64,000 bases of DNA, from NCBI RefSeq assembly GCF_002355155.1, contig NZ_AP017369.1, positions 744,001-808,000 on the forward strand, given 5' to 3'. The notes beneath the pieces were generated by a model. The model did not search any database. It saw only the letters and a list, made by a program, of their open reading frames with translations, and had not been told where the DNA came from. The position numbers were made by a program, and so were the translations under genes. Numbering within the stretch: position 1 is the stretch's first letter; each line of letters begins with the position of its first letter. The DNA is from Corynebacterium suranareeae (GTDB lineage Bacteria > Actinomycetota > Actinomycetes > Mycobacteriales > Mycobacteriaceae). Shown here piece by piece: positions 1 to 9,049 of this stretch.

Positions 1-45
1 CATCTCCTGTCACTGTTGTGTGGCCGAAGCCAAACATTGTGAAAC

Positions 46-154
46 TTGAATCACGTTTCTTAATGATTCGTGATGGCAGTCACTTTTAGGTGTGATTCAA
101 AGTGTCGTCAAGATGAGACGTTGATACGAATTCTGATTCCACTGAGTGGAATCA
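46..154. promoter_or_regulatory. Candidate IclR-family operator region
   Basis: Positions 134-154 form a perfect 21-bp palindrome: 10-nt arms (TGATTCCACT and its complement) around a single G. A second, spaced inverted repeat lies at 46-54 (TTGAATCAC) and 92-100 (GTGATTCAA). Both sit beside the IclR-type regulator gene. They are upstream of whatever minus-strand gene begins at or beyond the left edge, where an AGGAG followed by ATG can be read on the minus strand at about 1-8. IclR dimers usually bind palindromes of this size. The symmetry is seen; binding is inferred. Confidence 0.5.
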
Positions 155-183
155 ATTTAGGTTTATGCAGGTGGAGGGCGGCT

Positions 184-990
184 TCAGGTATCGCCTTTCC
201 GTCCAGTATTTTTGTGTGAAGCTAAAAGCGTGTCCAAAGGAATGAGTGCTGTAGCTTTTGTGATTCTCTGGCTGGTGGCCTGGAGGATCGGGAGGTAGCG
301 TTCAAGGTTTGCTGCCTGCGCGGTAGGAACCACCAGTCCAATCGCTGCTCCTAGTTTGCCGGTATGCCACACCGGTACTGCGATCGATGCGCCGCCAATT
401 CTTTGTTCGTCATGGGTAATGGCAAAACCCTGCGAATGAATGTGTTTCAGTTGTAATGCCAGAATCTCTGGATCCACAATTGTCTTAGGTGTGGAAGCGT
501 TGAGCGGCAGCTTGAGGTAAGAGTGTCTGACCCATGGTTCATCAAATGCGAGGAGAATTTTTCCGACTGCAGTGGAATTTAAAGGCAGGCGACCACCAAC
601 TCGAGCGGAGCGTGGAATCTTCTTTGTTCCATACGCACGGTCGATCAAAAGTGCCTCATCTTTATCCCGGACCACGAGTTGTGCAGTCTCCGAAGTGAGG
701 GAGTAGAGCTCCTGAATAAATGGACGTGCTGTGTCACGCAACTGCCGTCCGGTATTTTGGGCAAGTTCCCAGATGCGTAACCCCAATTGGTATCGACCAT
801 CTGATTTCTTGGACAGCAGCCCGCCTTCGGTTAGTTCGGAAACTAATCGGTGGGTGGTGCTGGGTGGTAGATCCGCAATTTCGGCAATTTCGGTAACGCC
901 AAGTGGGCGCATGGTGTGCTCGAATGCCCCCAAAACGGCGATTACTTTGGAGGTAACTGTCCGCCCGGGTTCACGATTTCCACCTGCCAT
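184..990 (-). CDS. IclR-family transcriptional regulator
   Basis: DNA-binding regulator of 268 residues, the normal IclR length. Residues about 10-75 hold the winged helix-turn-helix (ALGVTEIAEIADLPPSTTHR region, then a wing ending in DGRYQLG). The rest is the effector-binding domain, with GGRLPLNSTAVGKILLAF and the late GASIAVPV segment typical of the family. In C. glutamicum an IclR regulator next to secY borders the 4-cresol/aromatic degradation (cre) cluster, so this may be creR. The cluster itself would lie off the left edge, so that name is an inference. The perfect palindrome at 134-154 is a likely target. Confidence 0.85.
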   Translation of the reverse strand: MAGGNREPGRTVTSKVIAVLGAFEHTMRPLGVTEIAEIADLPPSTTHRLVSELTEGGLLSKKSDGRYQLGLRIWELAQNTGRQLRDTARPFIQELYSLTSETAQLVVRDKDEALLIDRAYGTKKIPRSARVGGRLPLNSTAVGKILLAFDEPWVRHSYLKLPLNASTPKTIVDPEILALQLKHIHSQGFAITHDEQRIGGASIAVPVWHTGKLGAAIGLVVPTAQAANLERYLPILQATSQRITKATALIPLDTLLASHKNTGRKGDT

Positions 991-1384
991 CTGTCTGCGC
1001 TCCTTAGAAAACCTTTTTGAGGTTTAAATACATGAGTGTAAAAAGTTAGGGCACTATCTAATTGGCCAGCATAACCTTATATTGCTGGATCCTGTGGCCG
1101 TAAATTCCACGGCGTATCGAGGGAATGTGCTTTCTAATGCAGGTTTCACAGACTCTGGTGAGCTCCAGGTAAGTGAGAGGAGGGAAGTAGCTGATTTTGA
1201 CTATGAAACAGATTACAAAAGATAGTTGGCGTGCAGTTCTGTAGGAAAGGCTGGTAGGGTAGACAAGTCAATCGTGTCCGATTTGTAATCGGACCAGGAT
1301 CTAAAGAACACATCTCCCGGTACCTTTCAGCCCCGACTATGTAAAAGTTGTCGGGTGAAAGTGCTGAGGAGGCCAGGAGGATAA
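991..1384. other. Intergenic region with secY leader hairpin and RBS
   Basis: The divergent gap between the regulator and secY has no credible gene. Just before secY there is a short hairpin, CCCGAC at 1332-1337 pairing with GTCGGG at 1350-1355. It is followed by two purine-rich ribosome-binding sequences, GAGGAGG at 1366-1372 and AGGAGG at 1375-1380. The second is 4 nt from the GTG start and fixes that start. Whether the hairpin regulates secY cannot be judged from sequence alone. Confidence 0.45.
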
Positions 1385-2707
1385 GTGTCCGCCATTATTC
1401 AGGCATTTAAGGACGCAGATCTGCGTAAGAAGATTTTCTTCACTATCGCAATGATCGTTCTATACCGCATCGGTGCGCAGATCCCTTCCCCGGGAGTTGA
1501 CTATGCAACGATTAGCGGTCGTCTGCGTGACTTAACTCAGGATCAGTCAAGCGTGTATTCGCTGATTAACCTGTTTTCCGGTGGAGCGCTTTTGCAGCTG
1601 TCCATTTTTGCTATCGGCATCATGCCGTACATTACGGCTTCGATCATCGTGCAGTTGCTCACCGTGGTTATTCCACACTTTGAGCAGCTGAAGAAGGAAG
1701 GTCAGTCCGGCCAAGCCAAGATGATGCAGTACACCAGGTACCTTACGGTGGCATTGGCGTTGCTGCAGTCTGCGGGCATCGTCGCGTTGGCGGACCGTGA
1801 GCAGCTTCTTGGTGCAGGTATTCGTGTGCTGTCAGCTGACCGTAACTTCTTTGATTTGATCATCTTGGTTCTCACCATGACTGCTGGTGCAGTGTTGGTG
1901 ATGTGGCTGGGTGAGCTCATCACTGAAAAGGGTGTGGGCAACGGTATGTCTCTGCTGATTTTCGCAGGTATTGCTACCCGTCTTCCAACCGATGGTATGA
2001 ACATTCTGGGCAACTCCGGTGGCGTTGTCTTCGCAGTGGTACTGGTTTCCGTGCTGGTCCTCGTGGTCGGTGTTGTGTTCGTGGAGCAGGGACAGCGTCG
2101 TATTCCTGTGCAGTACGCCAAGCGCATGGTTGGTCGTCGTCAGTACGGTGGCTCCTCCACCTATTTGCCGCTGAAGGTCAACCAGGCTGGTGTTATCCCA
2201 GTTATCTTCGCATCCTCATTGATCTACATGCCGGTGCTGATCACTCAGATCGTTAACTCTGGCTCCTTGGAAGTGTCTGACAACTGGTGGCAGCGCAATG
2301 TGATTGCACACCTGCAGACTCCTTCTTCATGGCAGTACATTGTTTTGTACTTTGCACTGACCATTTTCTTCTCTTACTTCTACGTTTCTGTTCAGTACGA
2401 TCCAGCTGAGCAGGCCGAAAACATGAAGAAGTACGGTGGATTTATCCCGGGTATTCGCCCAGGCCGCCCGACTGCTCAGTATCTTGGATTTGTCATGAAC
2501 CGTCTGTTGTTTGTCGGTTCCTTGTACCTGGCTGTCATCGCTGTGTTGCCAAACATTATGCTGGATCTAGGCGTTGATGCCGGTTCAGCCGGAGCAACCC
2601 CATTCGGTGGCACCGCAATCTTGATTCTGGTTTCTGTTGCACTGACCACAGTGAAGCAGATTGAGAGCCAGCTTCTGCAAAGTAACTACGAAGGACTTCT
2701 AAAATAA
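1385..2707 (+). CDS. secY: Preprotein translocase subunit SecY
   Basis: Central channel subunit of the Sec translocon in the cytoplasmic membrane, exporting and inserting proteins together with SecE, SecG and SecA. The 440 residues form ten hydrophobic helices. Both SecY signatures are present: [19 protein letters not shown] near residue 75, and [14 protein letters not shown] near residue 185. The start is GTG with an AGGAGG 4 nt upstream. The gene ends inside the start of adk (TAATG, 1-nt overlap), so the two are co-transcribed. It is not preceded by rplO here, so the spc operon is split and secY likely has its own promoter. Confidence 0.97.
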   Translation: MSAIIQAFKDADLRKKIFFTIAMIVLYRIGAQIPSPGVDYATISGRLRDLTQDQSSVYSLINLFSGGALLQLSIFAIGIMPYITASIIVQLLTVVIPHFEQLKKEGQSGQAKMMQYTRYLTVALALLQSAGIVALADREQLLGAGIRVLSADRNFFDLIILVLTMTAGAVLVMWLGELITEKGVGNGMSLLIFAGIATRLPTDGMNILGNSGGVVFAVVLVSVLVLVVGVVFVEQGQRRIPVQYAKRMVGRRQYGGSSTYLPLKVNQAGVIPVIFASSLIYMPVLITQIVNSGSLEVSDNWWQRNVIAHLQTPSSWQYIVLYFALTIFFSYFYVSVQYDPAEQAENMKKYGGFIPGIRPGRPTAQYLGFVMNRLLFVGSLYLAVIAVLPNIMLDLGVDAGSAGATPFGGTAILILVSVALTTVKQIESQLLQSNYEGLLK

Positions 2708-3252
2708 TGCGACTCGTACTCCTCGGACCTCCCGGTGCTGGTAAAGGCACCCAAGCGGCTATTCTTTCTGAGAAGCTGGGTATCCCTCACATTTCTACTG
2801 GTGACCTCTTCCGCGCCAACATTGGCGAAGGCACCCCTTTGGGTGTTGAGGCTAAGCAGTACATCGATGCCGGCAAGCTGGTTCCAACTGACGTGACTGC
2901 ACGCATGGTTGCTTCCCGCTTGGCTGAGTCTGATGCTGCACAGGGCTTCCTTTTGGATGGTTTCCCACGCACTGTTGAGCAGGCGGATATCTTGGCTAAC
3001 CTGCTTTCTGAAGCAGGACAGACCCTTGATGGTGTGGTTAACTACCAGGTTGCTGAAGATGTTGTTGTTGAACGCATGTTGGCTCGTGGCCGCGCTGATG
3101 ACAACGAGGAGACCATCCGCACTCGTCTTGGCGTTTACCGCGATGAGACTGCACCTCTGATTGATCACTACGGTGACAAGATCATCAACATTGAGGCTGA
3201 AGGCGAAGTCGAAGAAATCAACGCTCGTACGCTTAAGGCATTGGGTAAGTAA
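2707..3252 (+). CDS. adk: Adenylate kinase
   Basis: Catalyses ATP + AMP to 2 ADP in the cytoplasm and balances adenylate pools. Residues 7-15 are the P-loop (GPPGAGKGT); LLDGFPRT near residue 84 is the AMP-site signature. At 181 residues it is the short form: the LID is reduced to a stretch around [13 protein letters not shown] and lacks the zinc cysteines of long adenylate kinases. This is normal for actinobacteria. Its ATG overlaps the secY stop codon, and a strong terminator follows. Confidence 0.97.
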   Translation: MRLVLLGPPGAGKGTQAAILSEKLGIPHISTGDLFRANIGEGTPLGVEAKQYIDAGKLVPTDVTARMVASRLAESDAAQGFLLDGFPRTVEQADILANLLSEAGQTLDGVVNYQVAEDVVVERMLARGRADDNEETIRTRLGVYRDETAPLIDHYGDKIINIEAEGEVEEINARTLKALGK

Positions 3253-3328
3253 AGATTTCTTCGCAGCTGCTGCGGTATCTACGATGAAGAGTAGATAGCA
3301 AGCAGTGGCTTGAAGTACGTATCTTTTT

Positions 3329-3377
3329 GGTGGCCGGTACTGCATGCTTAATGCAGTACCGGCCACCTTTGTTTTTT
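3329..3377 (+). terminator. Rho-independent terminator after secY-adk
   Basis: A perfect 17-bp stem (3329-3345 with 3351-3367) and a 5-nt loop are followed by TTTGTTTTTT. It ends the secY-adk transcript and separates it from map. Confidence 0.95.
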
Positions 3378-3403
3378 AGCATTTAAGAAAGTGAAATACG
3401 AGT

Positions 3404-4198
3404 ATGGGTTTTCGTTCAAAGAAGAAGGTTATTGCGGCAAAGACCCCTGCAGAGCTAGATGCGATGCAGGCGGCGGGGGAAATCGTCGGCAAGGCTTTGC
3501 AAGCTGTGCGTGCTGAGGCTAAAGCTGGCATGAGCACGTGGGATCTCGACCAGATCGCGGAGCAGGTTATTCGTGATGCAGGTGCAGTGCCGACATTCTT
3601 GGGATACCAAGGTTTTCCAGCCTCGGTGTGTGCATCAGTCAATGAGGTGATCGTCCACGGTATCCCTTCCAAGGAAGTAATTTTGGAGGAGGGTGATCTC
3701 GTGTCGATTGACTGCGGAGCCACTTTTGATGGTTGGGTTGGTGATTCCGCGTGGAGTTTTGGCATCGGTGAACTTGATGAAGATGTACAGGGTCTAAATC
3801 TAGCTACCGAATGGGTTCTTATGGAGGGGCTGAAAGCCATGGTTCCTGGAAACCGTTTGACTGACGTTTCTCATGCACTTGAAGTGGCAACGCGCAAGGC
3901 GGAGTCCAAGTTTGGTGTGGCACTTGGCATTGTGGATGGTTATGGCGGACATGGCATTGGCCGCACCATGCATGAAGATCCGTACCTGGCTAATGAAGGA
4001 AAAGCAGGAAAAGGACCGTTGATCCAAGAAGGCTCCGTACTGGCCATCGAGCCGATGCTTACCCTTGGCACTGAGGATTCCGCGGTTTTGGAAGATGATT
4101 GGACTGTTGTCACCCTTGATGGTTCTTGGGCATCACACTGGGAGCACACCGTTGCGGCAACCAAGGGCGGCCCGCGAATCCTTACCCCACGTTATTAA
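3404..4198 (+). CDS. map: Type I methionine aminopeptidase
   Basis: Removes the N-terminal methionine from nascent proteins; a cytoplasmic two-metal hydrolase. The metal ligands are visible in order: the Asp pair in [20 protein letters not shown], His in [13 protein letters not shown], Glu in [10 protein letters not shown] and Glu in HWEHTVAAT. The 264-residue length fits the type Ia form. The start ATG has only a weak AAGAAAG upstream. It follows adk as in many bacteria, but the terminator at 3329-3377 implies separate transcription. Confidence 0.95.
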   Translation: MGFRSKKKVIAAKTPAELDAMQAAGEIVGKALQAVRAEAKAGMSTWDLDQIAEQVIRDAGAVPTFLGYQGFPASVCASVNEVIVHGIPSKEVILEEGDLVSIDCGATFDGWVGDSAWSFGIGELDEDVQGLNLATEWVLMEGLKAMVPGNRLTDVSHALEVATRKAESKFGVALGIVDGYGGHGIGRTMHEDPYLANEGKAGKGPLIQEGSVLAIEPMLTLGTEDSAVLEDDWTVVTLDGSWASHWEHTVAATKGGPRILTPRY

Positions 4199-4214
4199 AA
4201 GCATGGCCTCTGTG

Positions 4215-4530
4215 TGCAACTAGTGGCCGATCTAGACGGTTTTTAGGGGTTTGGTTGTGGGCACGTTTGGAAGCCAGCGTATTTGACCAAATCCAAAGGT
4301 CGATTAACGATCCTTGGTCACCAGTGCTGGTTTGAAGGCCTGCAAACCGTTATATGTGACCAAGACCCTGCTGGGCATAAGAGTTTTTGGTCGCCAGGTG
4401 AAGTGTGGTGAAAAACTGCTCAAAAGGGACAGAAAAAGTACCCCTCTAAAATCGCCTCTCAAGGCCTTTAAACACCCGAGTAATACAAACAATCATTGGA
4501 AAGCTTCGAGGCCTTAAACAAGTGATAAGC
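4215..4530 (+). repeat. Intergenic repeat, module A (copy 1)
   Basis: Non-coding. The 5' part holds nested inverted repeats built on GACCAA/TTGGTC (CTTGGTCACCAG near 4314, GTGACCAAG near 4357, TTTTTGGTCGCCAG near 4385). The 3' part holds a recognisable tail: CTCTAAAATCGCCTCT, CCGAGTAATACAAACAATCA and GAGGCCTTAAAC. The tail recurs, with changes, at 13.9-14.4, 34.4-34.5, 39.5-39.8 and 47.9-48.2 kb. The 22-base start of one hairpin (4314-4335) is also found near 13,951. It is directly followed by module B. Function unknown. Confidence 0.75.
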
Positions 4531-4534
4531 GCCG

Positions 4535-4845
4535 GTATTTCTTAAGTTCGATTTCACGGTTTCGAGTTCTCGTGCTCAATTCCTTGAACTCAATTTCTTA
4601 AGCTCAATTTCCCGCGGTTTTTAGTGATTTTCCTAGCGGTCTCGAAGGTAAGAAATTGAGCTTGCGATATTGAATGTGCGATCTCGAACTTAAAGGCGAC
4701 AGGCTTCAGATGTTCAATAGGGCGACTTCACGGTAACGACTTCGCGTACTCAACTTCTTAACGGACGACACCGCTCCGAAATCAGCGTAGCGCCGAGGGA
4801 AATCGCACTACGTGAAGTCGCCTGTTAAGAAGTCGCCGTTTAGTC
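4535..4845 (+). repeat. Intergenic repeat, module B (copy 1): degenerate ~14-nt units in foldback arms
   Basis: Non-coding. Read on the minus strand, consecutive units step by 14 nt: GAAATTGAGCTTAA, GAAATTGAGTTCAA, GGAATTGAGCACGA, GAACTCGAAACCGT, GAAATCGAACTTAA. Similar runs in both orientations (around 4650-4690, 4720-4765 and 4805-4840) allow long hairpins. The same module appears inverted at 39.1-39.48 kb, again next to module A. The remainder of the gap, 4846-5066, holds only the minus-strand hairpin and the promoter of the next gene. Confidence 0.75.
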
Positions 4846-4904
4846 CCAGCTTCCAGCCCATCAATACACCCTGTTGTCGATGTAAAACTGGAGGAGCTAA
4901 ATAA

Positions 4905-4952
4905 AAAACAACTTTTGGCCACGGATTCCCATGTCAGCGGGGCTAAAAGTTG
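4905..4952 (-). terminator. Orphan minus-strand terminator-like hairpin
   Basis: CAACTTTTGGCC (4909-4920) pairs with GGCTAAAAGTTG (4941-4952), 12 bp with one G-U pair. Read on the minus strand the stem is followed by TGTTTTTTATTT. No annotated minus-strand gene lies to the right, so it would end an antisense or small RNA starting somewhere after 4953. Hairpin seen; transcript inferred. Confidence 0.5.
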
Positions 4953-5066
4953 CCCAGTTGAGCAAAGGTTTGCAACCACGCGTGGGCTGTTAACAGGGGA
5001 GTCGGAGAAAAGAACTTTTGCGTTTCGAGTATCAAAATCATAAAACAGCCTTATATACTTCTGGTT

Positions 5067-5816
5067 ATGGCGAAGAATTCTCGAATCCGATACAGCGCGT
5101 CCATTAAACGTGGCGCGGCTGCAATCCTTACAGCAGCTGCAACTTCTGTCGCGCTGATCGCTGTGCCAGCAACTGCTTCGGCGCAGGATCTCGCAACAAC
5201 TAGCTCCCAAATTCAAAACGATGCCCGCGAAGGTGCATGGGCAACCCGTAACAGCATCCAGGATCAGTTGGCTACTGTTGGCCCAGCAGCGCTTCCAGTG
5301 CGAGCAGCTGTTGATAATGCCATTAACGGTATGTTCCCTGGCCTTGTTGATGAGAAGATGGCAGCCGAGCAGGAGGCTGCACGCATCCAGGCTGAAAACG
5401 AAGCAGCTGCTGCACGTGAAGCTGAGCAAGCTCGCGCAGCAGCAGAAGAGGCAGCTCGTTTTGATCGTGGCTCTTGCCCTGCAAGCGCTGATGTGTGTGT
5501 TGACATTGATGGTGGACGCAGCTGGTTGCAGGATAATGGCCAGGTCACTTATGGTGCGGTTCCGGTATCTTCTGGCGGTATTGGTCAGGAAACCCCTCGC
5601 GGTACTTTCTACATCAACCGCAAAATTAAAGATGAGATCTCATACGAGTTCAACAATGCGCCTATGCCTTATGCCATGTACTTCACCAACAATGGACATG
5701 CATTCCACCAGGGTAATGTGGCAACAACCTCTGCAGGTTGTGTTCGACTAAACGCTCAGGATGCCATTTACTACTTCAACAATGTTGATATCGGCGACAT
5801 GGTGTACATCTACTAA
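5067..5816 (+). CDS. Secreted L,D-transpeptidase (YkuD domain)
   Basis: Predicted peptidoglycan L,D-transpeptidase acting outside the membrane, making 3-3 cross-links or anchoring proteins. Residues 1-40 are a signal peptide ending in ATASAQ. About 94-130 is an Ala/Glu/Arg-rich coiled coil. The YkuD domain spans about 140-249, with histidines in NNGHAFHQG and the catalytic Cys225 in TSAGCVRL. There is no Shine-Dalgarno sequence. TATACT at 5054-5059 sits one -10 distance before the ATG, so the mRNA is probably leaderless. It is shorter than mycobacterial LdtMt2-type enzymes and lacks their Ig-like domains. The physiological substrate is not evident. Confidence 0.88.
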   Translation: MAKNSRIRYSASIKRGAAAILTAAATSVALIAVPATASAQDLATTSSQIQNDAREGAWATRNSIQDQLATVGPAALPVRAAVDNAINGMFPGLVDEKMAAEQEAARIQAENEAAAAREAEQARAAAEEAARFDRGSCPASADVCVDIDGGRSWLQDNGQVTYGAVPVSSGGIGQETPRGTFYINRKIKDEISYEFNNAPMPYAMYFTNNGHAFHQGNVATTSAGCVRLNAQDAIYYFNNVDIGDMVYIY

Positions 5817-5920
5817 AATCTGATGCCGTTTAAGCGGGCGCTGTCACTGAATTAAGAATCGGTGGTAGGGCCCGATTTCATTGTGTTTTGGGTCCCCGGT
5901 TCGCGTGATTTATTTCATGT

Positions 5921-5949
5921 TTGATATGAGCGAGGAAACCGTGTAGCCT
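5921..5949 (+). promoter_or_regulatory. Candidate SigA promoter for infA operon
   Basis: TTGATA (5921-5926) and TAGCCT (5944-5949) are separated by exactly 17 nt, about 100 nt before infA. Good match to a corynebacterial housekeeping promoter, but untested. Confidence 0.45.
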
Positions 5950-6046
5950 ATATCGATGGTGTGTGTACATCTCATGTACTGCCCCATTTTTGAAGTGGAA
6001 AAACTTAAGACATCCCGTTTGGGAGTGTTCTGGAAAAGCGGAGGAT

Positions 6047-6265
6047 ATGGCTAAGGAAGGCGCTATTGAAGTTGAGGGTCGCATTGTCGAGCCTCTACCG
6101 AATGCAATGTTCCGCGTCGAGCTCGACAACGGACACAAGGTACTCGCCCACATCAGTGGAAAGATGCGCCAGCACTACATCCGTATCCTTCCTGAGGACC
6201 GCGTCGTTGTAGAGCTGTCGCCCTACGATCTGACTCGTGGACGCATCGTTTACCGCTACAAGTAA
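6047..6265 (+). CDS. infA: Translation initiation factor IF-1
   Basis: Binds the ribosomal A site during initiation and helps IF-2 and IF-3. The 72-residue protein is a single OB fold starting [13 protein letters not shown] and ending GRIVYRYK, nearly invariant in actinobacteria. I chose the ATG at 6047 because GGAGG lies 2-3 nt upstream and the length matches the family. A longer in-frame reading from 5963 adds residues not found in IF-1. It heads the infA-rpsM-rpsK-rpsD-rpoA-rplQ cluster; rpmJ, often next to infA, is absent here. Confidence 0.97.
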   Translation: MAKEGAIEVEGRIVEPLPNAMFRVELDNGHKVLAHISGKMRQHYIRILPEDRVVVELSPYDLTRGRIVYRYK

Positions 6266-6452
6266 AAAGCTTAAAGCCTCCATAAATCAGGGCTGGTCGG
6301 GGATATCCCGGCTGGCTGACTCACCTTCAGGCATCGATGGCTGAAGCCCTGCGAATCACAATCCACCTCCCGGTTTCCGTCCGGGGAAAGCATTGCTTGG
6401 CAGGGGCGATTATGGGGAAAACCATCGCAACAACCGGAAAGGTAACTGCCAC

Positions 6453-6821
6453 ATGGCACGTCTAGCTGGTGTTGACCTCCCACGCAACAAGCGTATGGAA
6501 GTCGCTCTCACCTACATCTACGGAATCGGCCCAGCCCGTTCCAAGCAGCTTCTCGAGGAGACTGGAATCTCCCCAGATCTGCGCACCGACAACCTCAGCG
6601 ATGAGCAGCTTTCTGCTCTTCGTGACGTAATTGAAGGCACCTGGAAGGTCGAGGGTGACCTCCGCCGCCAGGTACAGGCTGACATCCGTCGCAAGATCGA
6701 AATCGGTTGCTACCAGGGCATCCGCCACCGTCGTGGCCTGCCCGTTCGTGGTCAGCGTACCAAGACCAATGCGCGTACTCGTAAGGGTCCTAAGAAGACG
6801 ATCGCCGGAAAGAAGAAGTAA
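6453..6821 (+). CDS. rpsM: 30S ribosomal protein S13 (uS13)
   Basis: Head protein of the 30S subunit that contacts the 50S subunit and P-site tRNA. It has 122 residues: an N-terminal helix-two-turns-helix ([18 protein letters not shown]) and a basic C-terminal tail ([19 protein letters not shown]) that reaches the tRNA. The start is ATG 6453 by family length; a reading from 6393 would add 20 unrelated residues. A 187-nt leader separates it from infA and could hold a second promoter or a regulatory structure, which I cannot define. Confidence 0.97.
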   Translation: MARLAGVDLPRNKRMEVALTYIYGIGPARSKQLLEETGISPDLRTDNLSDEQLSALRDVIEGTWKVEGDLRRQVQADIRRKIEIGCYQGIRHRRGLPVRGQRTKTNARTRKGPKKTIAGKKK

Positions 6822-6824
6822 AAA

Positions 6825-7229
6825 ATGCCTCCAAAAGCACGCACTAACGCGCGCCGCACAGGCCGTCGCGTTGTAAAAAAGAACGTTGCTAACGGCAACG
6901 CTTACATCAAGTCCACCTTTAACAACACCATCGTTTCGATCACTGATACCAACGGTGCTGTCATCTCTTGGGCTTCCTCTGGCCACGTCGGATTCAAGGG
7001 CTCCCGTAAGTCCACTCCGTTCGCTGCTCAGATGGCTGCAGAGAACGCTGCCCGCAAGGCAATGGATCACGGCATGAAGAAGGTTGACGTTTTCGTCAAG
7101 GGCCCAGGATCAGGCCGCGAGACCGCTATCCGTTCCCTCCAGGCTGCAGGCCTGGAGATCGGTTCGATCTCCGACGTGACCCCACAGCCACACAACGGCT
7201 GCCGTCCACCAAAGCGTCGTCGCGTTTAA
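6825..7229 (+). CDS. rpsK: 30S ribosomal protein S11 (uS11)
   Basis: Platform protein of the 30S subunit, near the E site and the mRNA exit. It has 134 residues with the typical [20 protein letters not shown] and [12 protein letters not shown] segments and a basic C terminus (PPKRRRV). Only 3 nt separate it from the rpsM stop codon, so translation is coupled; the RBS is within the end of rpsM. Confidence 0.97.
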   Translation: MPPKARTNARRTGRRVVKKNVANGNAYIKSTFNNTIVSITDTNGAVISWASSGHVGFKGSRKSTPFAAQMAAENAARKAMDHGMKKVDVFVKGPGSGRETAIRSLQAAGLEIGSISDVTPQPHNGCRPPKRRRV

Positions 7230-7252
7230 TAGGGAAGGAAAGGTAATACAAA

Positions 7253-7858
7253 ATGGCTCGTTATACCGGCCCAGCAACCCGTAAATCCCGTCGTCTGCGC
7301 GTCGACCTCATCGGTGGAGACATGGCGTTCGAGCGCCGTCCGTACCCTCCGGGACAGGCTGGCCGTGCACGCATCAAGGAGTCCGAGTACCTGCTGCAGC
7401 TCCAGGAGAAGCAGAAGGCTCGTTTCATCTACGGCGTCATGGAAAAGCAGTTCCGTCGTTACTACGCCGAGGCTAACCGTCGCCCAGGCAAGACCGGTGA
7501 CAACCTGGTTATCTTGCTTGAGTCCCGCCTCGACAACGTCGTTTACCGCGCAGGTCTGGCACGCACCCGTCGTCAGGCTCGTCAGCTTGTTTCCCACGGT
7601 CACTTCACCGTGAACGGCAAGGCTATCGACGTTCCATCATTCCGCGTTTCTCAGTACGACATCATCAATGTTCGTGAGAAGTCCCAGAAGATGAACTGGT
7701 TCGAAGAGGCTCAGGACAACTTGGTCGACGCAGTCGTACCAGCTTGGCTCCAGGTCGTTCCTGAGAACCTGCGCATTCTTGTGCACCAGCTCCCAGAGCG
7801 CGCACAGATTGACATCCCACTACAAGAGCAGCTCATCGTCGAGCTTTACTCGAAGTAG
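7253..7858 (+). CDS. rpsD: 30S ribosomal protein S4 (uS4)
   Basis: Primary 16S rRNA-binding protein, part of the mRNA entry site. 201 residues. The S4 RNA-binding domain is visible (RLDNVVYRAGLARTRRQARQLVSHGHFTVNG, about residues 90-120). The N terminus has no zinc cysteines, i.e. the C-minus type. An AAGGAAAGG ribosome-binding site precedes the ATG. It is cotranscribed with rpsK and rpoA as in other actinobacteria. Confidence 0.97.
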   Translation: MARYTGPATRKSRRLRVDLIGGDMAFERRPYPPGQAGRARIKESEYLLQLQEKQKARFIYGVMEKQFRRYYAEANRRPGKTGDNLVILLESRLDNVVYRAGLARTRRQARQLVSHGHFTVNGKAIDVPSFRVSQYDIINVREKSQKMNWFEEAQDNLVDAVVPAWLQVVPENLRILVHQLPERAQIDIPLQEQLIVELYSK

Positions 7859-7977
7859 TTTCTGCTTACCCGGCTGCCCCGGGTGCACAGGAATCTTCCG
7901 AATTTTTTAAAAACATCCTTCATGGCTTAAAAGCCTTTACCGACGTCAAATAGCGGTCGTCACTCAAGGAGAGTTCA

Positions 7978-8994
7978 ATGCTCATTTCACAGCGCCCAAC
8001 CATCACCGAAGAATTTGTTGATAACGCACGTTCTCGGTTTGTTATCGAGCCACTGGAGCCAGGCTTTGGCTACACGCTTGGTAACTCCCTGCGCCGTACC
8101 CTGCTGTCTTCCATCCCAGGAGCTGCAGTAACCAGCGTCAAGATCGACGGTGTACTCCACGAGTTCACCACCATCAGCGGTGTTAAGGAAGATGTTTCTG
8201 ACATCATCTTGAACATCAAGGGATTGGTTTTGTCTTCTGATTCCGATGAGCCAGTTGTTATGCAGCTGGTCAAGGAAGGCCCAGGAGTTGTTACTGCCGG
8301 CGACATTCAGCCACCAGCAGGCGTGGAGATCCACAACCCGGATCTGCACATCGCAACCCTGAACGAGACCGCCAAGATTGAGATTGAGCTCATCGTCGAG
8401 CGTGGACGTGGCTACGTCCCAGCAACGGTTACTGCAACCGGTGGAGAGATCGGCCGCATTCCGGTTGATCAGATCTACTCCCCAGTACTGAAGGTCAGCT
8501 ACAAGGTGGAAGCTACTCGTGTTGAGCAGCGCACCGACTTTGACAAGCTGATCATCGACGTTGAGACCAAGAACTCCATTACTGCACGTGACGCTCTGGC
8601 GTCGGCAGGCAAGACCCTGGTTGAGCTGTTCGGTCTCGCACGCGAGCTGAACATCGCAGCCGAAGGCATCGAGATCGGACCATCTCCTCAGGAGACCGAG
8701 TACATCGCTGCTTACAGCATGCCAATCGAGGATCTGGACTTCTCCGTCCGTTCCTACAACTGCCTCAAGCGCGAAGACATCCACACCGTGGGTGAACTCG
8801 CAGAGCGCGCTGAGTCCGATTTGCTGGATATCCGCAACTTCGGACAGAAGTCGATCAACGAGGTAAAGATCAAGCTTGCTGGCCTGGGTCTAACCCTGAA
8901 GGATGCTCCTGAAGACTTCGATCCTTCAACTCTTGAAGGTTATGACGCCGAAACTGGTGGCTACATCGATGTCGAGGCGGAAGATTCCGAGTAA
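7978..8994 (+). CDS. rpoA: RNA polymerase subunit alpha
   Basis: Dimer that nucleates RNA polymerase assembly and contacts UP elements and activators. The N-terminal domain covers about residues 1-230, with [20 protein letters not shown] as the dimer and beta-contact helix. After a linker, the C-terminal domain (about 250-315) shows [16 protein letters not shown] and [14 protein letters not shown], the helix-hairpin-helix that binds DNA. The acidic tail after residue 315 is usual in actinobacteria. AAGGAG precedes the ATG. Confidence 0.98.
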   Translation: MLISQRPTITEEFVDNARSRFVIEPLEPGFGYTLGNSLRRTLLSSIPGAAVTSVKIDGVLHEFTTISGVKEDVSDIILNIKGLVLSSDSDEPVVMQLVKEGPGVVTAGDIQPPAGVEIHNPDLHIATLNETAKIEIELIVERGRGYVPATVTATGGEIGRIPVDQIYSPVLKVSYKVEATRVEQRTDFDKLIIDVETKNSITARDALASAGKTLVELFGLARELNIAAEGIEIGPSPQETEYIAAYSMPIEDLDFSVRSYNCLKREDIHTVGELAERAESDLLDIRNFGQKSINEVKIKLAGLGLTLKDAPEDFDPSTLEGYDAETGGYIDVEAEDSE

Positions 8995-9049
8995 GTCGCA
9001 TGGTCCAATCTTTGGGCCGCGCTAAATCAACGTACAAGGAGTACATCTA

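Noticed and set aside
2686..3366. Long minus-strand reading (226 codons) opposite adk
   Set aside because: Mirror of a conserved gene; no RBS, no recognisable protein, runs across the terminator.
4782..5429. 215-codon minus-strand reading over module B and the L,D-transpeptidase gene
   Set aside because: Half lies in the non-coding repeat, half opposite a real gene; composition not protein-like (many Cys and Ser).
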